Both the position numbers and the translations under genes were made by a program. From Leucobacter sp. OH1287 (lineage in GTDB: Bacteria; Actinomycetota; Actinomycetes; Actinomycetales; Microbacteriaceae), in assembly GCF_003859945.1 (NCBI RefSeq), contig NZ_RQYM01000001.1, positions 62,001 through 126,000 of the forward strand: 64,000 bases of DNA, given 5' to 3'. Shown here piece by piece: positions 17,670-27,380 of this stretch. Each line of letters starts with the position of its first letter. Position 1 is the first letter of the stretch. The notes beneath the pieces were generated by a model, which was given only the letters and a program-made list of their open reading frames with translations, searched no databases and was not told the origin of the DNA.

Positions 17670-18263
17670 TTAGTGGTTGTGTCCGCTGTGGTCGTGATCG
17701 CTGTGATCGTGGCCACCCTCGTACTCTTCCTGAGCGCCTGCGTAGTCGCGAATCTCAACGTGCAGGGTCTCTTTTGAACCGTCAGAGAACTCGAGGGTGA
17801 CGTGCACCTCGTCACCGGCGAGCAGGTCGGTTGTCAGCTCCATCAGCATGATGTGCAGTCCGCCCGGCTCCAGGGTGACGGTCTCACCGGCTGGAATCTT
17901 GATGCCGCCGTCGATCGCGCGCATCTTGCCGTCGCTAACCTCGTGCAGCTCAACCTTGCCTGCCACGTCGCTGGTTGCGGCAACCAGGGTCAGCTCCTCA
18001 GAACCGGTGTTCTTGATCTCAGCAAACATGCCGGTTAGGCCACCAACCTCAGCTGACTTAGCCCACGGAGCGGTAACCTCAATGTGCTCGCTGTCATCGT
18101 GTGTGTGGCCGTGATCGTGGTCGTGATCCTCGGTTGTTGCGGTCTCTGACTTGGTGCTCTCGCTGGCGGTGCTGTTGCTGCAGCCAACCAGCCACGGAGC
18201 GGTTACGAGCAGCGCAGCAGCTGCTGAAGCGGTAACGGTTTTTTTAAGTGATGCAATACGCAT
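17670..18263 (-). CDS. PCu(A)C-type copper chaperone lipoprotein
   Basis: A 197-aa periplasmic-type copper(I) chaperone. The lipoprotein signal ends in LVGC (lipobox near residue 28). The core has HEVSDGKM and GGLHIMLM, giving the His/Met set of the PCuAC family. Both ends carry metal-binding tails: DHDHDHGHTHDD before the domain and HDHSDHDHSGHNH at the C-terminus. It has a good ribosome site (AAGAAGGA). It probably delivers copper to an envelope enzyme such as the aa3 oxidase. Its stop is 2 bp before the DyP start, so the two are co-expressed. Confidence 0.93.
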   Translation of the reverse strand: MRIASLKKTVTASAAAALLVTAPWLVGCSNSTASESTKSETATTEDHDHDHGHTHDDSEHIEVTAPWAKSAEVGGLTGMFAEIKNTGSEELTLVAATSDVAGKVELHEVSDGKMRAIDGGIKIPAGETVTLEPGGLHIMLMELTTDLLAGDEVHVTLEFSDGSKETLHVEIRDYAGAQEEYEGGHDHSDHDHSGHNH

Positions 18264-18394
18264 GGTTTTTCCTTCTTGTTAATAGTTTAGGAGTTAATTA
18301 GTTTGTTTAACCCGTAACACAGAAAGCCCGGGCAGCGCTCGCCGGTTTAGTTACGCTAGTAAGGAGCGAGACTGTTCGCTAAAGGATCCGGTCG

Positions 18395-18458
18395 GTGCCG
18401 AACACGACCAGTGCCGAACACGGCCGGTGCCGAACCCGATTACTGTCAAACTCGATCA
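18395..18458. repeat. 16-bp imperfect tandem repeat between PCuAC and copC
   Basis: Four successive 16-bp units decay along the array: GTGCCGAACACGACCA, GTGCCGAACACGGCCG, GTGCCGAACCCGATTA and CTGTCAAACTCGATCA. A fifth half-recognisable unit follows, up to the copC stop codon. Confidence 0.75.
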
Positions 18459-18486
18459 CTGTCGAGGCTGGTATCTGTTTCGGGCG

Positions 18487-19188
18487 TTAGTTTTTTGTGT
18501 CGTTAGAGCGGTTTTGGCGCATCCACCAGATCACGGTGACGGTGATAATCGCGGCGAGTGCCAGCACGCCAAACGACGCCAAAAGCACACCTCCCGCGTT
18601 AATCCCAGCGTCCTCGCCCTCGCCGATCGCATAAACATCCTGCGGCTTCGTCGAGTCGCTAGAGTCAGCGGAATCAGCAGAGTCACTGGCAGAGCTATCG
18701 GCGGAATCGCCCCCGCTAGCCTGGGAGTCAAGCGTTATCGCGTTGCTCGCGAGGTTCCTGCCCTTTGGCAGAGCGGTCAGGTCGCTCTCGCTAACCTTCC
18801 CAACCCCGAAGTTAAACGATCCCTCAATCGGGTGACCATCGCTTGAAACCACACGCCAAACAACCCGGTAAACCCCCTCAGCAAGGGGATCAGAGACTGC
18901 CTGTGTGAGGTCGGTTCCCGAAACCTTCGGCACCGCGTCGATCAGCACCTTATCCGCTGAATCGCGCAGCTCCAGGATGCTCGCCCCCTCAACATCAAGA
19001 ATCTGATTGTTGAAGGTGAGCGTCAGCTGCTCGGGTGACTGGTCCACAACACTGTTGTGAGCCGGATCCGACACAACCAGCTGATCGTGGGCGTGAGCGG
19101 CCGTCGCCCCGGAACCAACCAGGGCAGCAGCGAGCAGCGCCACAACAGCGGTTAAAACTTTATTCTTACGCTTGGTAGGTTTTAACAT
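18487..19188 (-). CDS. CopC-domain copper-binding protein with C-terminal membrane anchor
   Basis: A 233-aa exported protein. A signal peptide (about residues 1-34) ends in AHA, leaving a mature N-terminus close to His-Asp, where CopC proteins bind Cu(II). The CopC/YobA beta domain follows (DPAHNSVVDQSPEQLTLTF to SSDGHPIEGSFNFGV). A Ser/Asp-rich linker leads to one C-terminal helix (GGVLLASFGVLALAAIITV). ATG 19188 is used because the longer frame adds 12 residues that spoil the signal peptide; the short ribosome spacing leaves some doubt. It belongs to the copper cassette, 224 bp upstream of PCuAC. Confidence 0.9.
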   Translation of the reverse strand: MLKPTKRKNKVLTAVVALLAAALVGSGATAAHAHDQLVVSDPAHNSVVDQSPEQLTLTFNNQILDVEGASILELRDSADKVLIDAVPKVSGTDLTQAVSDPLAEGVYRVVWRVVSSDGHPIEGSFNFGVGKVSESDLTALPKGRNLASNAITLDSQASGGDSADSSASDSADSADSSDSTKPQDVYAIGEGEDAGINAGGVLLASFGVLALAAIITVTVIWWMRQNRSNDTKN

Positions 19189-19254
19189 CTTCCTGCTTCT
19201 TACAAAGTAACAGTCTTTAGCCACCGATTTTTGTGTGGATCGGTGAGTTCTTGT

Positions 19255-19905
19255 CTAAGCAGAAAGCAGCGGCGGGCCCCGCAGCGCAGGGAGAGTGAGC
19301 AGTTGAATCTTTTTAAAACCTGTAACCGCGGCCAAAACCGTGCGGGGAGCACGCGCGGGTGGCGTGACGGTGAGTCGCAACGGCAGCAAAATCGCCGCGA
19401 GGAACGAAACAACGCTCGACAGTGCCTCCAGCGCCGCATCAACATTGCGCAGCAAGAAAATCGTTAGGATCGCCGCAAAAACGTGTGCCGCGAGCATGGC
19501 GGCGTGAGATTCTGCGTGGCTGCTTGCGAGCGCGGTTGTGAGCGGATCCGCCCCCTGGCCGCTAAGCACGCCACCGTTTAACACCTCACCGCTGCCCGCG
19601 CCGGTGAGTGCGGCACCGTGATGCGGGCCAGATGCCAAAGAAACCGGCCCGACCGCGCTAAACACCCAGTGGAAAAGCCCCTGGGTTGCGCCAACCGCGA
19701 TAGTGGTTGCGGCGAGAGAGCGACGCTTTCCCGCGAACACAACACAGATCGGCCAGGCAACCGCCGCGCACACCACAATCGCAAACAGCGACGGGGTAAA
19801 ACCGTCTGCGCCGCTGTGTGAGTGAGCCGCAAGCAGAGTGGCTAACACAGACACAACAGCGCCACGCCCGAGCTGGGCTAATCGCGACGGCTGGTGTTGA
19901 TTCAC
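19255..19905 (-). CDS. Histidine-rich polytopic membrane protein of the copper cassette
   Basis: I do not recognise a named family. The 216-aa protein has about four hydrophobic segments and histidine clusters at segment ends (AHSHSG, GPHHG, SHAESHAAMLAAH), suggesting metal handling in or at the membrane. The start is GTG; TATACT lies 7 nt upstream, so the message is probably leaderless and starts the operon that continues to copC, PCuAC and DyP. Copper transport or insertion is inferred from neighbours and histidine placement only. Confidence 0.7.
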   Translation of the reverse strand: MNQHQPSRLAQLGRGAVVSVLATLLAAHSHSGADGFTPSLFAIVVCAAVAWPICVVFAGKRRSLAATTIAVGATQGLFHWVFSAVGPVSLASGPHHGAALTGAGSGEVLNGGVLSGQGADPLTTALASSHAESHAAMLAAHVFAAILTIFLLRNVDAALEALSSVVSFLAAILLPLRLTVTPPARAPRTVLAAVTGFKKIQLLTLPALRGPPLLSA

Positions 19906-19912
19906 AGTAACT

Positions 19913-19918
19913 AGTATA
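19913..19918 (-). promoter_or_regulatory. -10 element of the copper-cassette operon
   Basis: TATACT on the minus strand, 7 nt before the GTG at 19905. It shares the 93-bp intergenic space with the pheS promoter. Confidence 0.5.
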
Positions 19919-19984
19919 GAGCGGATTTTTTAACGGCTGCTCAGGATAGTTATCCACAGGCGGGACAAGCCGCTTTTTGCGTTG

Positions 19985-19990
19985 TAAAAT
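19985..19990 (+). promoter_or_regulatory. -10 element of leaderless pheST mRNA
   Basis: TAAAAT lies 8 nt before the pheS ATG at 19999. There is no ribosome-binding site, no T-box and no room for an attenuator leader. Confidence 0.5.
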
Positions 19991-19998
19991 AGGTAACT

Positions 19999-21039
19999 AT
20001 GTCAGAGACAAACCCGATCCAGCCAGACGCCGTCGACGCGGCGGTGACGGCAGCGCTTGCGGCGCTCGCCGAGGCAACAACAGTTGCCGAGTTAAAAGCC
20101 GTAAAGAGCGCCCACGCGGGGGAGAACTCCGCGATCGCCCAGCTCAACTCGCTGATGCGGCAGGTGCCGAAGGAGTTGAAAGCCGAAACCGGTAAACTGC
20201 TCGGTCAGGCGCGAGGCAAGATCGAGGGTGCCTACGCGGGCAGGGAGGCTGAGCTTGCCAAGGCTGAGGCGGCAGCAAAACTGATCGCTGAAACGGTTGA
20301 TGTCACAGCTGCGCCGGTTAGACGCGCCAGCGGCAGCCGGCATCCGCTCGCCCAGCTGCAGGAGGAGATCGCCGACAATTTCGTTGCGATGGGCTGGGAG
20401 GTTGCCGAGGGGCCAGAGCTTGAGCACGAGTGGTTCAACTTCGACGCGCTCGGTTTCGACATTGATCACCCGGCACGCGCTGAGGCAGACACCTTCTATG
20501 TGGATCCGGTTGGTAGCCACCTAGTGATGCGCACCCACACCTCACCGGTGCAGATTCGCGCGCTGCTAAACCGGGAACTGCCGGTCTATGTTGTGGCCCC
20601 GGGAAGGGTTTACCGCAGCGATGAGCTGGATGCCACCCACACCCCGGTTTTCCACCAGGTTGAGGGCATCGCAATTGACAGGGGGCTGACAATGGCTCAC
20701 CTGAAGGGAACGCTTGAGCATTTTGCGCGGCAGATGTTTGGCAGCGACGCAAAGATTCGGCTCCGCCCAAACTTCTTCCCGTTTACCGAGCCGAGCGCTG
20801 AGATGGACGTCTGGTTCCCAGGCGCCAGGGGAGGTGCCCGCTGGATTGAGTGGGGTGGCTGTGGCATGGTGGATCCGAACGTGCTTGCCGCCGCTGGGAT
20901 CGACCCCGAGGAGTATCAGGGATTTGCATTCGGTGTCGGTGTTGAGCGCACCCTGCAGTTCCGCAACAACATCAACGACATGCGCGACATGGTTGAGGGC
21001 GATGCTCGTTTCAACGCACAGTTTGGAGGATTGGTTTAA
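19999..21039 (+). CDS. pheS: Phenylalanine-tRNA ligase alpha subunit
   Basis: Catalytic subunit of the (alpha-beta)2 class II synthetase charging tRNA-Phe. The 346-aa protein has an N-terminal coiled-coil (about residues 1-90) and the class II core: motif 2 (PGRVYRSDELDATHTPVFHQVEG) and motif 3 (AFGVGVERTLQFRNNINDMRD). The stop codon is directly followed by the pheT ATG, and GGAGGA in the last pheS codons serves as the pheT ribosome site. Confidence 0.98.
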   Translation: MSETNPIQPDAVDAAVTAALAALAEATTVAELKAVKSAHAGENSAIAQLNSLMRQVPKELKAETGKLLGQARGKIEGAYAGREAELAKAEAAAKLIAETVDVTAAPVRRASGSRHPLAQLQEEIADNFVAMGWEVAEGPELEHEWFNFDALGFDIDHPARAEADTFYVDPVGSHLVMRTHTSPVQIRALLNRELPVYVVAPGRVYRSDELDATHTPVFHQVEGIAIDRGLTMAHLKGTLEHFARQMFGSDAKIRLRPNFFPFTEPSAEMDVWFPGARGGARWIEWGGCGMVDPNVLAAAGIDPEEYQGFAFGVGVERTLQFRNNINDMRDMVEGDARFNAQFGGLV

Positions 21040-23577
21040 ATGCGCGTTCCACTCTCGTGGTTAAACGATTTAACGCCGCTTGCGCCGGAGACAACACCGG
21101 AGCAGGTGCATAACGCACTCGTGCGTGTCGGGTTTGAGGAGGAGGACCTGCACCGTTTCGAGGTGACCGGTCCTGTTGTGGTTGGCGAGGTGCTTTCTCG
21201 CGAGCCTGAGGAGCACTCAAACGGTAAAACCGTCAACTGGTGTCAGGTGCGGGTTGCGCCGGAGGGGCAGAAAGCTGCCGACGGTGGCGAGGATGTGCGC
21301 GGGGTTGTCTGCGGCGCACACAACTTTGAGGTTGGTGACCGGGTAATTGTCACCCTGCCGGGCGCTGTGTTGCCGGGCAACTTCGCGATTGCCGCGCGCA
21401 AAACCTACGGCCACGTCTCCGACGGCATGATCGCCTCAAAACGCGAACTCGGTTTGGGCGACGAACACAGCGGCATTATTGTGCTGAGCAACCTCGGCCT
21501 CAACCCGGAGGTTGGCACCCCGGCGGCTGAGGCGCTCGGCCTTAACGACACCGCCGTTGAGATTAACGTCACCCCCGACCGTGGCTATGCTTTCTCGGTG
21601 CGCGGCATCGCACGCGAGTACACCCACGCAACCGGCAGTGAGTTTGTGGATCCGGCACTCGACCTCGATCGCAGGGGAGAGGCCGCAGCCGCTCAGGCAA
21701 CCGCAACCTTCCCCGTAGATTTTGCCGATCAGAGCCCGATCCGTGGTCGTGACGGGGTTAGCGGGTTTATTGTTCGCCGGGTAGACGGTGTGGATCAGAG
21801 CCGCCCAACACCGCAGTGGATGGTTACTAGACTGCTGCTCGCTGGGCAGCGCACAACCGGTCTTGCGAGCGACATCTCAAACTATGTGATGCTGGAGCTC
21901 GGCAACCCGCTGCACGCCTACGATGCCGAAAAGGTTAACGGCGGAATCACTGTGCGTCGCGCAAACAAGGGTGAAACCCTTGTCACACTCGACGGGCAGG
22001 AGCGACAGCTGCACCCCGAGGATCTGGTGATCGCGGACGACTCCGGCGCAATCGGCATCGCCGGTGTGATGGGTGGCGAGAGCACCAAAACCGATGACAA
22101 AACCACGAGCGTGCTGATTGAGGCAGCGACCTTTGATCCGGTCTCAATTGCGAGATCCGCCCGCCGCCACAAGCTGCCGAGCGAGGCTGCGAAACGCTTC
22201 GAGCGCGGTGTGGATCCGCTGGTTGCGCGTGCTGCTGCGCAGCGCATGGTTGATCTGCTTGTTGAATACGGCGGGGGAGTTGCGGCGCCGATTGTTGCAG
22301 ACCGGCTCGCTGAGCCAGCACCGAAAACCGTTCAGCTGCCGTTTGACTACACGGCGAAACTGATCGGTGTTGACTACAGCCGTGATGAGGTTGTTGAAAC
22401 CCTGCAGCTGATCGGGTGCGAGGTCGCCGAGGCCGAGAGCGGCTTTAGAGTGACCGTTCCGAGCTGGCGCAGTGACCTGTCGCGTCCGGCAGACCTCGCT
22501 GAGGAGATCGCGAGGCTGCTCGGTTACGACCGGATCCCGAGCCGTCTACCGGTTGCCCCGCCGGGGCGTGGACTGACCCGTGAGCAGCGGCTGCGCCGCC
22601 GGGCAGCAAACCACGTCACCGCAAACGGTTTAACCGAGGTGCAAAACTACCCGTTTGTTTCACAGGAGCAGCTTGACCTGTTTGCTGGCGCTAAAAAAGC
22701 GCCGGGTGTGAAGATCGCGAACCCGCTGGACGGCACCGTGCCGTTCCTGCGCACCTCGCTTCTGCCGGGGCTGCTCGCCTGTGCGCAGCGCAACTGGTCA
22801 CGCGGCAACACAAACCTCGCGCTTGTTGAGTTCGGTGCGGTGTTTACGCCAGCCGAGCCGGGTAAAACCATCGGCACAGAGCTGCTGCCGCCGCTCGGTG
22901 TGAAACCCGCCGACGAGATTATTGCGGAGCTGAACGCTGCAATTCCTAAGCAGCCGTTGCACGCCGCAGCGCTGCTAATCGGTGATGCCCAGCAGAAACA
23001 CCCGTTTGCCGCACAGCGCAGCTACGACTGGGCGGACGCGATTGCCGCAGCCGAGGATTTGGCCGCGAGCGTTTCCGCCGAGCTGAGTGTTCGTCAGGGC
23101 AGCCACCCGGCGTTCCACCCGGGCCGCTGCGCGGAACTGTTTATCGGCGATCAGACGGTTGGCTACGCGGGTGAGCTGCTGCCGGAGTACACTACTACGC
23201 TGCACCTGCCGGGTGTTGTTGCAGCCTACGAGGTGAACCTGGAGCTGGTGATTGAGCTGGCAAACCGCAGCGCAAAAACTGCGCAGCTGAGCACCTACCC
23301 GGCAGCAACACAGGACCTGACCCTGCTAGCAGAGGTTGAAACCCCGATCAGCGAGCTAACCGAGGCTGTTGCTGCGGGATCCGGCGAGCTGCTTGAGCGG
23401 ATCACCCTGGTCGATGACTACCGTGGACAGGGCGTGCCAGAGGGTAAACGCGCGGTCACATTCTCGCTGCTGTTTAGGGCGCAGGATCGCACCCTGAAAG
23501 CGGAAGAGGCAACCGCGGCGAAACTCGCCGGTGCGGCGGTCGCAACCGAGCGCTTCGGCGCGACAGTGCGCGACTGA
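21040..23577 (+). CDS. pheT: Phenylalanine-tRNA ligase beta subunit
   Basis: An 845-aa subunit with the expected domain order: EMAP-II-like tRNA-binding domain (about residues 40-155), B3/B4 editing domain (about 220-400), B5 DNA-binding-like domain (about 420-490), class-II-like core, and C-terminal ferredoxin-fold anticodon-binding domain (about 750-845). It is coupled to pheS with no gap. The following 106 bp before argC hold AT-rich imperfect repeats with several stop triplets but no obvious terminator. Confidence 0.98.
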   Translation: MRVPLSWLNDLTPLAPETTPEQVHNALVRVGFEEEDLHRFEVTGPVVVGEVLSREPEEHSNGKTVNWCQVRVAPEGQKAADGGEDVRGVVCGAHNFEVGDRVIVTLPGAVLPGNFAIAARKTYGHVSDGMIASKRELGLGDEHSGIIVLSNLGLNPEVGTPAAEALGLNDTAVEINVTPDRGYAFSVRGIAREYTHATGSEFVDPALDLDRRGEAAAAQATATFPVDFADQSPIRGRDGVSGFIVRRVDGVDQSRPTPQWMVTRLLLAGQRTTGLASDISNYVMLELGNPLHAYDAEKVNGGITVRRANKGETLVTLDGQERQLHPEDLVIADDSGAIGIAGVMGGESTKTDDKTTSVLIEAATFDPVSIARSARRHKLPSEAAKRFERGVDPLVARAAAQRMVDLLVEYGGGVAAPIVADRLAEPAPKTVQLPFDYTAKLIGVDYSRDEVVETLQLIGCEVAEAESGFRVTVPSWRSDLSRPADLAEEIARLLGYDRIPSRLPVAPPGRGLTREQRLRRRAANHVTANGLTEVQNYPFVSQEQLDLFAGAKKAPGVKIANPLDGTVPFLRTSLLPGLLACAQRNWSRGNTNLALVEFGAVFTPAEPGKTIGTELLPPLGVKPADEIIAELNAAIPKQPLHAAALLIGDAQQKHPFAAQRSYDWADAIAAAEDLAASVSAELSVRQGSHPAFHPGRCAELFIGDQTVGYAGELLPEYTTTLHLPGVVAAYEVNLELVIELANRSAKTAQLSTYPAATQDLTLLAEVETPISELTEAVAAGSGELLERITLVDDYRGQGVPEGKRAVTFSLLFRAQDRTLKAEEATAAKLAGAAVATERFGATVRD

Positions 23578-23683
23578 GTTAAAGCAACCAAACGAGAGTT
23601 AGCTAAGCGCAATAGGTGTAAGCAGGAATCGTCAAACAGGGTTAGTTAAACAAGACTGGCCAAACCTAAGATAAGGAGACAGT

Positions 23684-24739
23684 GTGTTTCGGGCAGCAGT
23701 TGCCGGTGCAAGCGGATATGCGGGCGGGGAACTGCTGCGCATTTTAGCCGACCACCCGCGGATTGAGATTGTGACCGTGACCGGGCACTCCAGCGCGGGC
23801 GATCCGCTAATAAAACACCAGCCACACCTCAGATCGCTTGCGCACCTTCAGATACAGGAGACAAGCGCGGAAGTGCTTGACGGCCACGACATTGTGTTCT
23901 TTGCGCTGCCACACGGTGCCTCCGCGAGACTCACCAAACAGCTGGTGAAAACACCGCTGGTTGTTGACTGCGGGGCAGACCACCGGCTGGTTAGCCCGGA
24001 AGCTTGGGAGCGATTCTATGGCAGCGAACACAGTGAACCGTGGACATACGGTGTGCCGGAGCTGCTCATCAAAACCGAAACCGGTGAAATAAAACAGCGG
24101 GAACGGCTGCGCGACACCAAACGCATCGCAGCACCCGGCTGCAATGCCAGCACCGTGGCGCTCGCAATAACCCCCGGTGTTGCGGCGGGGATTGTGGATC
24201 CAGACGACACCGTGGCAACGCTCGCCGTCGGGCCGTCCGGCGCCGGGAAATCAGCCAAGACGGAGCTTTTAGCGGCGGAGATTATGGGATCCGCACACCC
24301 CTATGCGGTTGGCGGTGTGCACCGGCACATTCCCGAGATTCAGCAGTCGCTTGAGTGGGCTGGGGCGAAACCGCAGCCGAGGCTCTGTTTTACGCCGGTG
24401 CTGGTGCCAATGTCTCGCGGGATTCTCGCGACCGTAACCGCGCCGCTAAAGCCCGGGGTTAGCCCTAAGAGGGTTAGAGAGGTGTGGGAGAGCGCCTACC
24501 GGGACGACAGTTTTGTGACGGTTTTGCCGGAGGGTGTGCAGCCGCGCACCGCGGACGTTGTCGGCTCAAACAGCTGCGTTATGAGCGTGCAGGTTGATCA
24601 GGCTGCTGGCCGCGTGGTTGTGGTTGCGGCGATTGACAACCTCGTGAAGGGAACCGCGGGAGCCGCCGTGCAGTCGGTTAATATTGCGCTCGGCATCCCA
24701 GAAACAACAGGTCTGCAACAGAACGGAGTAGCGCCATGA
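23684..24739 (+). CDS. argC: N-acetyl-gamma-glutamyl-phosphate reductase
   Basis: NADPH-dependent third step of arginine biosynthesis. The 351-aa protein has the N-terminal nucleotide-binding motif [14 protein letters not shown] and the active-site cysteine in APGCNAS (about residue 151). The start is GTG behind AAGGAGA. The last four bases overlap argJ (ATGA), indicating translational coupling. First gene of argC-argJ-argB. Confidence 0.97.
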   Translation: MFRAAVAGASGYAGGELLRILADHPRIEIVTVTGHSSAGDPLIKHQPHLRSLAHLQIQETSAEVLDGHDIVFFALPHGASARLTKQLVKTPLVVDCGADHRLVSPEAWERFYGSEHSEPWTYGVPELLIKTETGEIKQRERLRDTKRIAAPGCNASTVALAITPGVAAGIVDPDDTVATLAVGPSGAGKSAKTELLAAEIMGSAHPYAVGGVHRHIPEIQQSLEWAGAKPQPRLCFTPVLVPMSRGILATVTAPLKPGVSPKRVREVWESAYRDDSFVTVLPEGVQPRTADVVGSNSCVMSVQVDQAAGRVVVVAAIDNLVKGTAGAAVQSVNIALGIPETTGLQQNGVAP

Positions 24740-25902
24740 CAGTCACCAAACCCCTCGGATTTCGGGCAGCGGGTATCGCGGTCGGTTTAAAAACCACCGG
24801 TAAACCGGATCTCGCCCTGATCGTTAACGACGGCCCCAAACCGGCCGCAGCAGCCGTTTACACGAGCAACCGAGCGAAAGCTAACCCGGTTCTGTGGTCG
24901 CAGGCGGCAAACACCGCCGAAACTGTCGCGGTTGTTTTAAACTCGGGAGGAGCCAACTGCTTCACCGGAGAGTTCGGCTATCAGACCAGCAAACTCAGTG
25001 CGGAAGCGGTTGCTGAGGCGCTGAGCATTGACCCGCTGCGAGTGCAGGTCTGTTCAACGGGCCTGATCGGTGCAGGCGGTCAAGATTTTCGAGACAGAAT
25101 AGTAAACGGGATCCCTGAGCTGGTGAGCAGGCTCGGCGACAACTCTGCTGACGCGGCGGCTGCGATCCTGACAACCGACACGGTCACGAAAACAGCCAGC
25201 TACGAGAGTGAAGACGGCTGGCGGATCGGGGCTATCGCGAAGGGTGCGGGAATGCTCGCGCCGGGTCTTGCCACGATGCTCGTTGTGATCACAACCGACG
25301 CGGTAGTTGACGCGGCATCGCTTGACAGCGCGGTGCGGGAGGCAACCGAGAAAACACTTAACCGGCTTGACTCAGACGGCTGCATGTCAACCAACGATCA
25401 GGTGACGCTGCTTGCCAGCGGTGCCGCGGAGGTGACACCGGATCTGGCAGAGTTTAACGCCGCGCTTGTGACGGTCTGTGACTCGCTCGCAAAACAGCTG
25501 CAGGCGGACGCGGAGGGCGCAAGCCACCAGATCAATATCGAGGTGACCGGCGCAAAAAGCGAGGCTGACGCGGTAACCGTCGGTCGCACACTCGCCCGCA
25601 ACAACCTGTTTAAAACAGCTATCTTCGGTAACGACCCGAACTGGGGCAGGGTGCTGGCGGCAATCGGCACAACCGACGCAGATTTTGATCCCTACGCTGT
25701 CGCCGTTAGCTTCAACGGGGTTCGACTGTGCAACCAGGGCGGACCAGACCGGCCAGTGACCGAGTGCGACCTCACCCCGGCAGTGACTGAGGTGCTGATC
25801 GAGCTGAACGCGGCGGATCCGGAAAACGCGCACAGCGCCGTGATCAGAACCAACGACCTAACCGTCGCCTACGTTCACGAAAACAGCGCGTACTCGAGCT
25901 AG
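24736..25902 (+). CDS. argJ: Glutamate N-acetyltransferase / ornithine acetyltransferase
   Basis: Recycles the acetyl group from N-acetylornithine to glutamate, so arginine synthesis runs as the cyclic pathway. The 388-aa precursor self-cleaves before the nucleophile Thr180 in LATMLVV, giving alpha and beta chains. The KGAGML and GNDPNWGR motifs are present. It overlaps argC by 4 bp. argB follows after 23 bp. Confidence 0.97.
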   Translation: MTVTKPLGFRAAGIAVGLKTTGKPDLALIVNDGPKPAAAAVYTSNRAKANPVLWSQAANTAETVAVVLNSGGANCFTGEFGYQTSKLSAEAVAEALSIDPLRVQVCSTGLIGAGGQDFRDRIVNGIPELVSRLGDNSADAAAAILTTDTVTKTASYESEDGWRIGAIAKGAGMLAPGLATMLVVITTDAVVDAASLDSAVREATEKTLNRLDSDGCMSTNDQVTLLASGAAEVTPDLAEFNAALVTVCDSLAKQLQADAEGASHQINIEVTGAKSEADAVTVGRTLARNNLFKTAIFGNDPNWGRVLAAIGTTDADFDPYAVAVSFNGVRLCNQGGPDRPVTECDLTPAVTEVLIELNAADPENAHSAVIRTNDLTVAYVHENSAYSS

Positions 25903-25925
25903 CTAAGCAACCGGGGTGGTAAAGC

Positions 25926-26873
25926 ATGACAGACATTAGAAGCAGGGATCCACAAACCGCAGCCGCGCACGCGCAGGTGCTCGTCGAGTCGCTGCCGTGG
26001 ATTAAAAAGTTCCGCAACAAGATCATGGTGATTAAGTTCGGCGGTAACGCCATGGTTGACGAGTCGCTGTTTCAGGCGTTCGCGGAGGATATTATCTACC
26101 TGCGCTACGCCGGCATCTGCCCGATTATTGTGCACGGCGGCGGTCCGCAAATCTCGCGAATGCTTGGCCGGCTCGGGATTGAAAGCGAGTTCCGGGGCGG
26201 TTACCGGGTTACAACCCCGGAGACCATGGACGTGGTCAGAATGGTTTTAACCGGGCAGGTGAACCCGAAACTGGTTGACGAAATCAACCAGCATGAGCCG
26301 CTCGCCGTCGGTATGTCGGGGGAGGACGGTGGCCTTTTCACCGCGAAGCGTCGACCGCCCGTTGAGATTAACGGCGAGCGCGTGGATCTCGGGCTGGTCG
26401 GTGATATTACCGCGGTGCGGCCGGCGATTGTTGAGGCGGTTGTGGAGAAGCAGATGATTCCGGTTGTCAGCTCGATTGCGCCCGATATCGCCGAGCCCGG
26501 TCAGTCGCTCAATGTTAACGCCGATGCCGCGGCTGCCGCGCTCGCGAGTGCGCTCGGAGCTGAAAAACTGCTGATCCTAACCGACGTTGACGGGCTCTAC
26601 GCCAACTGGCCAGACCCGGACTCACTGGTTAGCTCAATGAGCGTCGGCGAGTTGAAACAGCTGCTGCCGTCGCTTGAGAGCGGAATGATCCCGAAGGTGC
26701 GCGCGTGTGTTGACGCGGTTGATGCCGGGGTGAGAAAGGCCGCGATTATTGACGGCCGCAAACCCCACTCGGTGCTGCTTGAGATCCTCACCGACAGCGG
26801 TATCGGAACCGAGATCGTGCCGGACTCGCCGGTGCCGGTAAAAACCTCATCAATCCCGGTTATCGCGCGTTAG
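25926..26873 (+). CDS. argB: Acetylglutamate kinase
   Basis: Phosphorylates N-acetylglutamate. The 315-aa protein belongs to the amino-acid-kinase family: KFGGNAM near residue 39, IIVHGGGPQI near residue 68, NVNADAAAAALA near residue 197. It has the extended N-terminal helix found in arginine-sensitive hexameric enzymes, so feedback inhibition is plausible. The usual next genes (argD, argF, argR) are absent; a prepilin-peptidase-like gene follows 12 bp later. Confidence 0.97.
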   Translation: MTDIRSRDPQTAAAHAQVLVESLPWIKKFRNKIMVIKFGGNAMVDESLFQAFAEDIIYLRYAGICPIIVHGGGPQISRMLGRLGIESEFRGGYRVTTPETMDVVRMVLTGQVNPKLVDEINQHEPLAVGMSGEDGGLFTAKRRPPVEINGERVDLGLVGDITAVRPAIVEAVVEKQMIPVVSSIAPDIAEPGQSLNVNADAAAAALASALGAEKLLILTDVDGLYANWPDPDSLVSSMSVGELKQLLPSLESGMIPKVRACVDAVDAGVRKAAIIDGRKPHSVLLEILTDSGIGTEIVPDSPVPVKTSSIPVIAR

Positions 26874-26885
26874 ACGCAGCCCGGG

Positions 26886-27380
26886 ATGTGTGGGATGGCT
26901 GAGCTGTTTGCGATCCTCAACATCGCCGTCTTCGTGCTCAGCGGTGTCGCGCTAACAATCGTCGACTGCTATTTTCTGCGCCTCCCAAACCGGCTGATAG
27001 CGGCGGGGCTGCTGCTGTGTGTGGCAACCGCGATCCCGCACGCGCTCGCCGCCGCCGAGCCAGAGCGGCTGTTTGCGGCGGTGGGTGGATCCGCCCTCGC
27101 CGCGCTGCAACTGTTACTGCTCAGGCTGCTCGCCGCTGCACAGCTGGGCATGGGAGACGTAAAACTCGGGTTTCTGCTCGGGTGGCAGGCTGGTTACTGG
27201 GCTGGCTGGTGGGGGAGCACAGTGGCGCTGCTGCTCGCCTCCCTGCTCCTGGGTTCTGCAGCGCTGGTGGTGGTGCTGCGCCGCGCCCGGGCGGGCCCCG
27301 CAGCACCAACCGAGTTCGCGGCTGGCCCGTGGCTGCTTGCCGCCACACTCCTAACTGCGCTCTGGGGCTTGGGACGGTAA
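26886..27380 (+). CDS. A24-type prepilin peptidase-like membrane protein
   Basis: A 164-aa integral membrane protein of the type IV prepilin (leader) peptidase family without the N-methylation domain. The two catalytic aspartates are visible as Asp27 (VDCYFLRLPNRL) and Asp91 (GMGDVKLG). About five membrane helices. The start may be ATG 26886 or ATG 26895. No pilin or Flp-assembly genes lie nearby. It sits immediately after argB, where argD is usual, so it marks a break in the arginine operon. Confidence 0.85.
   Translation: MCGMAELFAILNIAVFVLSGVALTIVDCYFLRLPNRLIAAGLLLCVATAIPHALAAAEPERLFAAVGGSALAALQLLLLRLLAAAQLGMGDVKLGFLLGWQAGYWAGWWGSTVALLLASLLLGSAALVVVLRRARAGPAAPTEFAAGPWLLAATLLTALWGLGR

Noticed and set aside
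19906-19998. T-box or attenuator leader for pheST
   Set aside because: The -10 box is 8 nt from the ATG, leaving no transcribed leader.
23578-23683. Possible tandem repeats between pheT and argC
   Set aside because: AT-rich segments with GTTA and CAAAC words resemble each other, but no fixed period is evident.
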